Part shown: positions 1 through 7,064 of the stretch, one piece after another
Position numbering within the stretch: position 1 is the first letter of the stretch
Layout of the letters: each line of letters opens with the position of its first letter
Assembly (NCBI GenBank): GCA_016199325.1
Contig: JACQGW010000080.1
Span: 1-22,317, forward strand
Source of the DNA: Chloroflexota bacterium
Lineage (GTDB): Bacteria; Chloroflexota; Dehalococcoidia; JACQGW01
Direction: 5' to 3'
Length of the DNA stretch: 22,317 nt
The notes under the pieces: generated by a model
What the model saw: only the letters and a program-made list of their open reading frames with translations
What the model was told of the DNA's origin: nothing
Database searches by the model: none
Position numbers and translations under genes: made by a program

Positions 1-2068
1 CTCGCGGCCAGTTTATGCTTCCACTCCCTTCCTGGAAACGCCCTTCATGGGACGTCTTCCCCTCATGAGGACGGCTTGACGGCCAGGTTATGCTTCCTGG
101 CGCGGCCAAGATATGGGTTGAGTAACAGCCGTTGGCCTCGAGGATCGTGATGATGTCGGACGCGTTCTGCACGAGCAGACGGAAGCGGGTCTCGCTCCCG
201 CGCACGGTCTCAAAGGCGTGGCTATTGGCGATCGCCACGGCGGTCTGGCCGGCCAGGCCGGAGGCGAGCCGGAGCTCCGCGGCCGTGAAGTGGTGGGCCA
301 CCTGGGTGAAATGCACGACCATGGCGCCCTGGATCCGCTCACCATGCACGATCGGCACGAACAGACACGAGATCACGCCCCACCACTCGGCCAGCCCCGG
401 CGGTACGAGTGGCGAGTGCCGGGCATCCGCAATCGCCAGCGGCTCATTTGTCGTGCAGAGCGCGGCGAATGCCGTGAAGGTCGCCGGGCTGACGGTCTGG
501 ATCGGGAAACGGGCTAGCTTCTCCTCGGGAACGCCGGCGCCGGCGCGCAGGACGAAGCGCTGTCCATCGCCTTCTGCCAGGAAGATCAGCGCATCGTCCG
601 CTTCCAACAGCTCGACCGCCCGCATCGCGACCTCTTCCAGAAGTTGGTCCAGCGGCACCAGCCGCGCGAGCGTCTCGGCCGTTCGCAGCAGCGCGCTCGC
701 CACGGTGCCCGCGCGCTGGGCCTCGCCGTACAGCCGACCATTCTCGACGGCGGCGGCGAGCGACTCGGCGACCGGTTGCAGAACGCTGACGTCGGCAGCC
801 GAATAGGTGCCGGCTTCTTCATGGCCCAAATTGAGGGTGCCGAGCGGTCTTCCCCGGCTGATGAGCGGCATCGCCAGGACCGAGCGGACCCCGTGCGCTT
901 CTGCCAGCGCCCGGTCCTCGGCAAAGCGTGGGTGGGCCCCGACGTCGACGTCGACCACGGGCCCGGCTGTCGCCATCGCCTCGCCCGGCCTGGAGGCGGC
1001 CAGGTTGCACATGGCGGCCTCCGGCTGGAGGGTGCCGTCGGCGGCCAGCGCCCAGACTGCCGCCGAGCCGTCGGGCTCGACCAGGACCACGCTGGCGTGG
1101 CGGTACTGGACCAACCGGCGGACCTCCTGGAGCGTGGCCCGGACGATGGCCTCCAGATCGAGGCTTTTCGTCAGGAGCCGCGCGAGCTCGGCAGCCACGC
1201 CCAGGCGTTCGGACTGGCGGCGCTCTGCCGCGATCAAGCGGCTGTTCGCCGTGATCTCGGCGTCGAGATCGCGGGCTGCCTGGCGTACGAGTCGAAAGAG
1301 CAAGAGGTAGAGGACGATGCTGAAGCCGACCAGGCTCACGGCCATGAAGGACTGCATGTCGAGGACGTGCGCGGCCAGCGGCTCGAAGTTCTCGTCGACC
1401 TCGTAGACGCCGACGACCGCTCCACCAGACACGATTGGCATGAGGAACCGGAGCCGGCGCCCCTGGGGGCCGGGGAACACGTCGTGCCGTTCGCCATGAG
1501 CGAGGGTCGCAGCCACCAGCTCGGGCGCGACACCCGCGTCGGTCGGCGCGCTCTCGTAGACGCGGCGGCCCATCCGATCCCAGATCGCCGCTCGCTCGAC
1601 CGCCCCGATGAGCAATCGGTTGCGGACGATGGCGTCCAGTCGCTCCGAGTTGGCCGGGTCGGCGAGCGTGTCGCTGGGCCCGTCCTGAAGCAGGGGCAGG
1701 ATCGTATGATCAAGTCGCCCGCGTGATTCGAGCGCGACCTGGCCCAGCAGATAGGTCTCGACGAGTCGGCCCATCGCGAAGACGGCGACGGTCGTCGCCA
1801 GCAGGGTGAGCGTGAAGCTGATCAGGGTGAAGCGACGCAGCAGGCTCCGACCGGGGGCGGGCACGCCGGCCCCCGAGCTGGTTGGTGGATCGACCCGCCG
1901 CCGCTGCAGACGGCGCAGCTTCGCTTCGAGCTCGAAGTGGGCGAAGCAATTCGGGCAGGCCGAGAGATGTCGTTCGACCTCCTCCATCTCGATGGGGGTC
2001 AGCTCGTGCTCCAGATAGGCCAACAGGCGCTGTTCCGCCAGCCGGCAGTCGATCAAGGGCGGTCTCAC
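1..2068 (-). CDS. Membrane sensor protein with zf-HC2, two GAF domains and a PAS start (partial, 3' end off the left edge)
   Basis: One frame stays open on the minus strand from a GTG at 2068 to the window edge (689 codons), preceded at about 8 nt by a GGAGGT ribosome site. Residues 8-41 carry an anti-sigma-type zinc finger (C8, H34, C38, C41; HLSACPNC). A transmembrane helix follows near residues 79-100, then an extracytoplasmic segment, a second helix (FMAVSLVGFSIVLYLLLF), and two GAF domains (one beginning near SLDLEAIVRATLQEV, the other near PLDQLLEEVAMRAVELL). A PAS-like start follows (RFRLLVQNASDIITILEANG). The order suggests a sensor histidine kinase or similar signal transducer whose output domain lies beyond the edge; that is inference. 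The PAS resemblance stops near position 125, where a short repeated sequence takes over. All overlapping plus-strand frames look like shadows. Confidence 0.75.
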   Translation of the reverse strand, partial: MRPPLIDCRLAEQRLLAYLEHELTPIEMEEVERHLSACPNCFAHFELEAKLRRLQRRRVDPPTSSGAGVPAPGRSLLRRFTLISFTLTLLATTVAVFAMGRLVETYLLGQVALESRGRLDHTILPLLQDGPSDTLADPANSERLDAIVRNRLLIGAVERAAIWDRMGRRVYESAPTDAGVAPELVAATLAHGERHDVFPGPQGRRLRFLMPIVSGGAVVGVYEVDENFEPLAAHVLDMQSFMAVSLVGFSIVLYLLLFRLVRQAARDLDAEITANSRLIAAERRQSERLGVAAELARLLTKSLDLEAIVRATLQEVRRLVQYRHASVVLVEPDGSAAVWALAADGTLQPEAAMCNLAASRPGEAMATAGPVVDVDVGAHPRFAEDRALAEAHGVRSVLAMPLISRGRPLGTLNLGHEEAGTYSAADVSVLQPVAESLAAAVENGRLYGEAQRAGTVASALLRTAETLARLVPLDQLLEEVAMRAVELLEADDALIFLAEGDGQRFVLRAGAGVPEEKLARFPIQTVSPATFTAFAALCTTNEPLAIADARHSPLVPPGLAEWWGVISCLFVPIVHGERIQGAMVVHFTQVAHHFTAAELRLASGLAGQTAVAIANSHAFETVRGSETRFRLLVQNASDIITILEANGCYSTHILAAPGSITWPSSRPHEGKTSHEGRFQEGSGSINWPR
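5..97. repeat. Pair of 18-bp near-identical direct repeats at the left edge
   Basis: CGGCCAGTTTATGCTTCC at 5-22 and CGGCCAGGTTATGCTTCC at 80-97 differ at one base and lie 75 bp apart. They fall in the part of the sensor ORF where PAS similarity fades, so they may belong to an inserted or intergenic repeat read through by the ORF. The identity of the repeat is unknown. Confidence 0.5.
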
Positions 2069-2227
2069 GTGCGGCCACCTCCGGGCGCTCCAGACGGCTC
2101 TGACCTCAGTGTAGCCGACGGCACGACTGGCTTCTGTAGGGTAGCTTACGTTGGCTGCGCCAGTCCGAAGTGCGGGCGGAGGATTGACTTCTGGCGGAAG
2201 CCCGAAGGCTTGTTGTAGAATGCGCCC

Positions 2228-3223
2228 GTGAACATCGGGCAGCTTTTCGAGCAGCTCAACTGGGTCGACTACGGGCTCGCCGCCGTGCTCCTGGTCAGCG
2301 CGGCAGCCGGGGTTCGCCAGGGGCTCCTATCGGGCGGCCTCGAGCTGGCCGGCATGATGATCGCCCTGGAGGCGGGTGTCCTCGGCGCTCCATCGCTGAT
2401 CCCGATCATCATGCAGGCGACCGAGGCGCCAAGAGCGATCGCCACCTTTGCCGCTTTCCTCGTCATCGCCATGGTCGCCCATCTCGTGTTCTCCCTCGCC
2501 GTGGGCCTGCTCTTCCACGCCGGCCATCCCCTTCGAAAGCTGCTGGGGCACCTCCGGCTCGTCGACCGCATCCTGGGCGCCGTGCCGGGAGCCATCAAGG
2601 GAGGACTGACGGCGATTCTGGTGCTGCTGCCGTTCAGCCTGTTTCCCTTGATGCCGCCCGTCTCGGCCGCCATCGACCGTTCCCTCGTGGGCAGCCGGGT
2701 GATAAGCGCCATCGTCGGGCAGGTGCCGGAGATGCAGGCGACACTTCGAGCCGAGCTGAGCGAGGGGCTCTCGTTCCTCACCCCGCGTCCGACCGAGGAG
2801 GGGCTCCAGGTCAAGCTCGGTATGCTCGGCCGGCTGGAACCGGACCCGGCGGCCGAGGCGGAGATGCTGGACCTGGTCAACCGTGAGCGGGTCAAGGCCG
2901 GGCTGAAGCCATTCCAGTTGGATCCCCAGCTTCGGGAGGTCGGCCGTGGCTACAGTCAGGAGATGTTCCAGTCGGGCTACATCGCCCACAACTCCTCGAT
3001 CAGCGGGGCGCCGGAGGACCGGTTGCGGCGGGCAGGCGTCACCTACCGGATCGCCGGCGAGAACCTCGGCTTCGCCCCCACCGTGCAGAGCGCGCACGAC
3101 GGGTTCATGCAGAGCCCCAGCCACCGGGAGAACATCTTGCGGCCGGAGTTCGGGCGCATCGGCATCGGCGTGATCAAGAGCGAGATTCGCGGACGGATGT
3201 TCACGCAGCAGTTCGCGGACTGA
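2228..3223 (+). CDS. CvpA-like membrane domain fused to a CAP/SCP (cysteine-rich secretory protein-like) domain
   Basis: 331 residues from a GTG start. Residues about 10-150 form several hydrophobic segments with the CvpA-like opening WVDYGLAAVLLVSAAAGVRQG. After a linker, residues about 205-331 match a bacterial CAP/SCP domain: LVNRERVKAGLKP, the conserved AGENLGFAP, SPSHRENIL and FGRIGIGV, ending in FTQQFAD. Membrane-anchored CAP domains of this layout are usually outside the membrane; their biochemical function is unclear. The gene is divergent from the sensor gene across 159 bp and converges on the transporter gene. Confident for the domains, not for the role. Confidence 0.85.
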   Translation: MNIGQLFEQLNWVDYGLAAVLLVSAAAGVRQGLLSGGLELAGMMIALEAGVLGAPSLIPIIMQATEAPRAIATFAAFLVIAMVAHLVFSLAVGLLFHAGHPLRKLLGHLRLVDRILGAVPGAIKGGLTAILVLLPFSLFPLMPPVSAAIDRSLVGSRVISAIVGQVPEMQATLRAELSEGLSFLTPRPTEEGLQVKLGMLGRLEPDPAAEAEMLDLVNRERVKAGLKPFQLDPQLREVGRGYSQEMFQSGYIAHNSSISGAPEDRLRRAGVTYRIAGENLGFAPTVQSAHDGFMQSPSHRENILRPEFGRIGIGVIKSEIRGRMFTQQFAD

Positions 3224-3237
3224 ACAGACCGGCAATG

Positions 3238-3297
3238 CTGCCGCCGTGAACGGCGGGCCTGGTTTCCTGGTCAGGGGCCGGCCGTTCACGGCGGCAG
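3238..3297. terminator. Long inverted repeat between convergent genes, possible bidirectional terminator
   Basis: CTGCCGCCGTGAACGGC (3238-3254) is perfectly complementary to 3281-3297, a 17-bp stem that continues inward after one mismatch. It lies between the end of the CAP gene and the convergent transporter gene. No T-run follows on either strand, so factor-independent termination is uncertain; mRNA 3'-end protection is an alternative. Confidence 0.55.
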
Positions 3298-3322
3298 GGC
3301 AGCAGTACACCTGCCGGATCAT

Positions 3323-4972
3323 CTAGGTCCACCCCAGCAGGAGCGTCAGCAGCAGTTGGGCGAGCAGGATCTTGGCGATGGTCGCGATGGGGTAGACGGT
3401 GGCGTAGCCGACGTTGGGCAGGTCGTTGTCGGTTTGCTCGAGCGCGAACGCCAGGAGGGCCGGCTGCGTCTGGAGCCCGGCGAGGACGCCGAGGAGCAGG
3501 CCCATCGGGATCTTGAGCAGGCGGTGGCCAACCCAGAGGGTCCCCAGCGCGGTGAGCATCGTGATGCCGGCGCCGACAAGGAAGATCGCAAGTCCGCCGC
3601 CCTGGACGAGCGTAGAGACGAAGGCGTAGCCGGCCCGAGTGCCGATGCCTGCCAGGAAGAGGATCAGACCCAGTTGGCGTAGCGTGAGGTTGGCGCTATA
3701 GGGCAGACTCCAGACGAGCGGGCCGGTGCGCTCGACGCTTCCCAGGATCAGCGCCACGAGCAGAGGGCCGCCCGCCAGGCCGAGCTTGAGCGTCGCGCCG
3801 CCGGGGAGCGGGATCGGCAGCAGGCCCACCAGGAGGCCGAGCGCCAGGCCCAGGCTGAAGGTCAGGACGTCGATCTCGCTGAGCGCCCGGTACGAATCGC
3901 CGAAGAAGGCGCCCACGGCGTCCATGTTCTGGCGTCGGGTGAGGACCCGCACGCGGTCGCCGAGCTCCAGCACGGTATCGCCTTTCGGCAGGAACTCGAC
4001 GTCGCCCCGCCGGACGCGAGTGACCACCGCGCCGTACTGCTGCGGCAGGTTCAGGTCCCGCAGGCGATGGCCGGCGATTGCCGGGTTCGACACGAAGATG
4101 CGCCGGTAGTCGAGCTTGCTCCGGTCGAGCTCGATCCGCTCGGTGCTCGGCTCCCCGAGATAGGCGGTGACGCGATCCAGCTCGTCGGGCGCGCCGACGA
4201 CGGTGACGAGATCGCCGGGGTCGAGCCGGGTTTCGATGTCGACGACGGAGAGCCGGCCGGCATGCTGCCGCCGTCCAAAGACCACGTCCCAGCCCTGTTG
4301 GGCTTTCAGCGCCGACACCGTCTGCCGGGTCGCCTCCGGTCGAACCACCCGGATCGTGCGGTTATCGAGCCGCCTGGTCGTCGCGACAACCTCGCGTTGA
4401 CTCCGGGCCTCAGCCGCGTAGTCCACCTTCCACAGGCGCTGGAGCAGCAGGATCGCCAGCATCATGCCGACGATGCCCATCGGATAGGTCACCGAGTAGC
4501 CGACGACCGGATCGGCGAGCAATTGATCCATCGCGGTCTTCGGCGCCAGACCCTTGACCGCCTCCAGCACGCTCGCCAGCGCCGGCGTGTTCGTCAGGCT
4601 GCCGGTAAACATCCCGGCTGCCACGGTGGGCCGCAGGCCCAGCAGGTAGCCGGCAAGACCGGTCAGCCCGGTTGCCAGGACGAGCGTGCCTACGACGAGG
4701 AGATTGGCGCGCAGCCCCTTTCGTTGGAAGGAGGCGAAGAAGGCGCGGCCGTTGCTCAGGCCGACGGTGTAGACGAAGAGGACGAGCCCGAGCAGGTAGA
4801 CGATCTCCGGCAGTTTGAGGGCAGGGTGGAGGGCGCCGACGGCCAGGCCCGCGAAGAGGACGCTGGCGACTCCCAGGCTGCTGCCCCCGACCTTGATCCG
4901 ACCAAGGGGGTAGCCGATGGCGACGACGAGGAACAGCAGGAGCAGCGGGTTGTCAAGCAGCAACTGGATCAT
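3323..4972 (-). CDS. AspT/YidE/YbjL-family transporter with two central RCK_C (TrkA-C) domains
   Basis: 549 residues. N-terminal membrane bundle (MIQLLLDNPLLLLFLVVAIG, repeated hydrophobic helices), two cytosolic TrkA-C-like modules near residues 205-375 (LDPGDLVTVVGAPDELDRV and LELGDRVRVLTRRQNMDAV), then a C-terminal membrane bundle ending LLAQLLLTLLLGWT. This is the layout of the aspartate:alanine exchanger family; the substrate cannot be told from sequence. I place the start at the ATG at 4972. The open frame continues upstream, but there it reads through the displaced tRNA-Arg 3' fragment and is not protein. The start codon touches the left att repeat, so before integration the gene began 13 nt after the tRNA-Arg 3' end and was probably expressed behind it. 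Confidence 0.85.
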   Translation of the reverse strand: MIQLLLDNPLLLLFLVVAIGYPLGRIKVGGSSLGVASVLFAGLAVGALHPALKLPEIVYLLGLVLFVYTVGLSNGRAFFASFQRKGLRANLLVVGTLVLATGLTGLAGYLLGLRPTVAAGMFTGSLTNTPALASVLEAVKGLAPKTAMDQLLADPVVGYSVTYPMGIVGMMLAILLLQRLWKVDYAAEARSQREVVATTRRLDNRTIRVVRPEATRQTVSALKAQQGWDVVFGRRQHAGRLSVVDIETRLDPGDLVTVVGAPDELDRVTAYLGEPSTERIELDRSKLDYRRIFVSNPAIAGHRLRDLNLPQQYGAVVTRVRRGDVEFLPKGDTVLELGDRVRVLTRRQNMDAVGAFFGDSYRALSEIDVLTFSLGLALGLLVGLLPIPLPGGATLKLGLAGGPLLVALILGSVERTGPLVWSLPYSANLTLRQLGLILFLAGIGTRAGYAFVSTLVQGGGLAIFLVGAGITMLTALGTLWVGHRLLKIPMGLLLGVLAGLQTQPALLAFALEQTDNDLPNVGYATVYPIATIAKILLAQLLLTLLLGWT

Positions 4973-5026
4973 GGGCAAACGGGGCGCACCCGGAGGGACT
5001 CGAACCCCCAACACCCAGTTCCGAAG
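4972..5026. repeat. Left attachment site (55-bp direct repeat copy)
   Basis: These 55 bp are identical to 16314-16368. The repeat covers 14 bp flanking the tRNA 3' end plus the tRNA-Arg 3' part up to the anticodon loop. Identity ends at 5026/16368. Such a duplication of a tRNA 3' part flanking an integrase-bearing segment is the standard mark of tyrosine-recombinase integration. Confidence 0.95.
4986..5026 (-). pseudogene. Displaced 3' part of tRNA-Arg(TCG)
   Basis: 41 nt match the 3' side of the intact tRNA-Arg at 16328-16399: anticodon, 3' anticodon stem, variable loop, T arm and acceptor 3' strand. The 5' part is missing, so it cannot fold as a tRNA. This is most likely the original host 3' end, replaced at the other side by the copy the element brought. 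Confidence 0.9.
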
Positions 5027-5048
5027 TTCGAGAAACCCCCGTCCAGGC

Positions 5049-5104
5049 ACTATATCTAGTGTTACTGCGTCCATAGCTTACTATATGTAGTGGTCTTGCG
5101 TCCA
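5049..5104 (+). repeat. Two 25-bp imperfect direct repeats beside the left att site (candidate integrase arm sites)
   Basis: Copies at 5049-5073 and 5080-5104 match at 21 of 25 positions (shared parts ACTATAT, TAGTG and TGCGTCCA) and are spaced 31 bp, about three helical turns. The position just inside the att core fits arm-type binding sites for the integrase or Xis. Binding itself is inferred. Confidence 0.55.
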
Positions 5105-5140
5105 GGTTATCCACCGTTTCACGTAGATTCTACCCGTATC

Positions 5141-5159
5141 GCAGCGGAATTGCAGCGCG
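5141..5159 (+). repeat. Subterminal 19-bp direct repeat, left copy
   Basis: GCAGCGGAATTGCAGCGCG recurs at 16239-16257 with one change (A to T at position 8). Each copy contains GCAGCG twice, 11 bp apart. It lies 114 bp inside the left att core and just after the stop codon of the left-end gene. Likely an arm-type recombination site. Confidence 0.6.
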
Positions 5160-5161
5160 TC

Positions 5162-6121
5162 TCAGATCGCTTTGGCCGCTCGGCGCCGGCGGTAGCTGGA
5201 ACGCTTCGACGCCAAATAACCCTGCCGACAGAGCAGGCAGTAGTGAGACTGGTTCCGCTTCGGCCGGCGCTCCTGCGAGTAGGGCGTGCCGCATTCATCG
5301 CAGCGTGTGATGTTCCGCATCAGAGCGGTCGCCAGGCCCAGGGCCAACGCTGCGAACAGCCCGCCGGCGCGGTCGATGGGTGACGCGTAGCCCTGGAACA
5401 GCATGAATGCCTGGGCTTGCCCGTCGTACCGCATCCAGGGCACGACCCCGCCGAGGCGGAGCCATCGCCGTACCCAGGTCGCTAACCACTCGTGTGGATC
5501 GCTCATCAGCCAGGGAGGCTTCCACGCGATGGACGGGAGCAACGCGCCAGTATCCGACAGGTTCGGTCCTGGCCGCCAGTCGGCGAACAGGCGATGCCAG
5601 GGGGACGCCTCCCAATCGGCTTCATGGGTGGGCTGCTTCATCTGGAGATCGGCGGCGATACTGAGGATACACCGGGCTTCCCAGGCATAGACGCGCCACG
5701 CTGAGAGAGGCTCGCGCCGGAGGCCGTTTCCATCGCTGATCGCACGGCAGCGCCCTGAGTTACCCCCGCCTCTCGGCGCGCTGTCGAGTTCTACCCACCC
5801 GCTTGAGTAGACGCTGTGCGAAGCAGGCAGGCTGTGAGCGCAGATGTTCAGCGCGCCCCACCGCCGGGCGAACGCGAGAAGCCGATCGGGTGACCCGTCG
5901 GCGAGACGGATGAACTCGTCCAGGACCCCGTCGACGTCGGGGCTCTTGCCGAAACCCGGGGCAGGCGACCAGACAAGATCGCCGCCATCCAGGTTGACAT
6001 CCACGGGGACGAGCAAGCAGCGGTCGAAAAAGAACGATGCCGCCGCTGGCGCCTCAACCCCGAACCCCCGCAGGTGCCCCATCTGGGTAACCAGGCTGCT
6101 TTGGGCACGCTCGTATGTCAT
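5162..6121 (-). CDS. Left-end element protein of unknown function with C-terminal zinc ribbon
   Basis: 319 residues from the ATG at 6121, chosen over the ATG at 6160 because GGAG lies 6 nt upstream. The body is rich in Trp and has no domain I recognise. The C-terminus has a four-cysteine site (CDECG, 17 residues, then YCLLC) followed by a very basic tail (KRSSYRRRRAAK), suggesting nucleic-acid binding, loosely like CGNR-type C-terminal fingers. It is transcribed away from the replication operon from a divergent promoter and ends next to the left att arm sites. In phage satellites this end position often holds accessory or defence cargo; that role is only a guess here. Confidence 0.7.
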   Translation of the reverse strand: MTYERAQSSLVTQMGHLRGFGVEAPAAASFFFDRCLLVPVDVNLDGGDLVWSPAPGFGKSPDVDGVLDEFIRLADGSPDRLLAFARRWGALNICAHSLPASHSVYSSGWVELDSAPRGGGNSGRCRAISDGNGLRREPLSAWRVYAWEARCILSIAADLQMKQPTHEADWEASPWHRLFADWRPGPNLSDTGALLPSIAWKPPWLMSDPHEWLATWVRRWLRLGGVVPWMRYDGQAQAFMLFQGYASPIDRAGGLFAALALGLATALMRNITRCDECGTPYSQERRPKRNQSHYCLLCRQGYLASKRSSYRRRRAAKAI

Positions 6122-6161
6122 GACGCACTCCGGGCTAGAAGATAACTTAGGAGATAACATC

Positions 6162-6190
6162 TCGACTATCGATTATAGCGGGTAGATAAT
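6162..6190 (+). promoter_or_regulatory. Rightward promoter for the element's replication operon
   Basis: TCGACT (6162-6167), 17 bp, GATAAT (6185-6190), 41 bp before the GTG of the Xis-like gene, with AGGAGG at 6217-6222. It overlaps the leftward promoter. GATAAC/GATAAT-type motifs recur at 6141, 6153 and 6185, and CTAT...ATAG is symmetric around 6168-6178, so a shared operator is likely. Confidence 0.45.
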
Positions 6191-6200
6191 GCGAGTACAA
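6172..6200 (-). promoter_or_regulatory. Leftward promoter for the left-end zinc-ribbon gene
   Basis: On the minus strand TTGTAC (6195-6200) is separated by 17 bp from a perfect TATAAT (6172-6177). The predicted start near 6165 leaves a short leader before the ATG at 6121 and excludes a useful start at 6160. It overlaps the rightward promoter, so transcription of the two arms could be mutually exclusive. Confidence 0.55.
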
Positions 6201-6230
6201 CCGGAGCATTGGTTATAGGAGGAACGCCAA

Positions 6231-6422
6231 GTGGAATTGCTCACCGTCCCTGAGGCCGCCGAGCGGTTGAAGCTCGCTCGCTCGACAGTCTATATGCTCG
6301 CGCAGCGGGGCGATCTGCCCCTCATTCGGTTCGGCAGATCGATTCGCATCCCGGCCGCGGCGCTTGAGCGATGCATTGAACAGCGTATCAGCCGGCCCGC
6401 CGAGCCGGTGGGGGTTGGCTGA
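6231..6422 (+). CDS. Excisionase-family HTH (HTH_17/MerR-like) DNA-binding protein, first of two
   Basis: 63 residues from GTG with AGGAGG at 6217-6222. MELLTVPEAAERLKLARSTVYMLAQRGDLP followed by IRFGRSIRIPAAALERCI is the winged-HTH excisionase/MerR-like fold. It is the first gene of the replication operon and overlaps the next start (TGATG). It could be a recombination directionality factor, but being far from the integrase it may instead regulate the divergent promoters. The paralogous protein at 14823 sits beside the integrase and is the more likely Xis. Confidence 0.85.
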   Translation: MELLTVPEAAERLKLARSTVYMLAQRGDLPLIRFGRSIRIPAAALERCIEQRISRPAEPVGVG

Positions 6423-6601
6423 TGTGCGGGGCCGAGCGCGAGGACGCGCACAGGCCGGACTTTGCCGACGAGCGCGACCTGACCGACGACGAGCGCGATC
6501 AACTCGCGGAGTTCACGACGGCGCGGCGCGGCCACGACGATCGGGTTGTCTACCCGGTTGACGAGATCCAGCCGCCGGAGCGCGACGATGATGCAGACTG
6601 A
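6422..6601 (+). CDS. Small acidic protein of unknown function
   Basis: 59 residues beginning MCGAEREDAHRPDF and ending PPERDDDAD. Strongly charged, mostly Asp, Glu and Arg, with no recognisable domain. The ATG overlaps the stop codon of the Xis-like gene and its end overlaps the primase-like gene by 14 nt, so it appears translationally coupled within the operon. Called on coupling and gene packing rather than homology. Confidence 0.55.
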   Translation: MCGAEREDAHRPDFADERDLTDDERDQLAEFTTARRGHDDRVVYPVDEIQPPERDDDAD

Positions 6602-7064
6602 TCTGATCGCTCGTTACCGGGCCGCAGCTCACGACGACGACCCCGCCGTACGCGCAGTCGCCCGCCGGCAATTGGTACGACTCATTCACGTGCCGACCCC
6701 GGCGGCGACGGATGAGCGGCCGGCGTATCCGCCGTCGCGCTGGGTACACGTACCGCTAGCCGACCTGTTCGCCGCGCAGGGTAACCGCCTTTACATGCGC
6801 GGTGATCGGATCGAGACCGGCCATGAGCCGCTGCATTCGTCGAAGTCCGGGCGTTGCGTGTGGATCGATCCGACCGCCGGCCGCTGGTGGTGCCGAAGCT
6901 GTCGGCGGCGGGGTGATGCCATCACCTACATCCAGGAGCTGCACGGCTCGACGTACACCGGGGCCGCGCAGTGGCTCACAGAGCGGTACGGACCGCCCGC
7001 CGGCGAATCCCGCCGGACACCGAGGCGACCGCCACAGCCGCGCTGGATCGAGGTGGCGTTGTGA
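6588..7064 (+). CDS. CHC2-like primase zinc-binding protein
   Basis: 158 residues from the first of two adjacent ATGs at 6588, with GGAG 7 nt upstream. Residues 79-135 resemble the DnaG-type CHC2 zinc finger: H79/H83, C90, then WWCRSC (C102, C105), RRRGDAITYIQELHG and AAQWLTERYG. No Toprim/RepE catalytic primase domain is present in this polypeptide or obviously in its neighbours. It may recognise priming sites for the adjoining ATPase-polymerase. The stop overlaps the GTG of the polymerase gene (GTGA), implying coupled translation and stoichiometric partners. Confidence 0.75.
   Translation: MMQTDLIARYRAAAHDDDPAVRAVARRQLVRLIHVPTPAATDERPAYPPSRWVHVPLADLFAAQGNRLYMRGDRIETGHEPLHSSKSGRCVWIDPTAGRWWCRSCRRRGDAITYIQELHGSTYTGAAQWLTERYGPPAGESRRTPRRPPQPRWIEVAL

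Noticed and set aside
644..1726. Long plus-strand open frame opposite the sensor gene
   Set aside because: Product is Gly/Arg/Asp-rich without domains; the minus strand gives clear GAF and zinc-finger domains.
4973..5074. 34-residue N-terminal extension of the transporter ORF
   Set aside because: It reads through the displaced tRNA-Arg 3' fragment and element DNA; the ATG at 4972 begins a normal membrane-protein N-terminus.
6971..7060. 30-residue upstream extension of the polymerase fusion from ATG 6971
   Set aside because: It overlaps the primase-like gene in another frame; GTG 7061 overlaps that gene's stop in a GTGA coupling arrangement.
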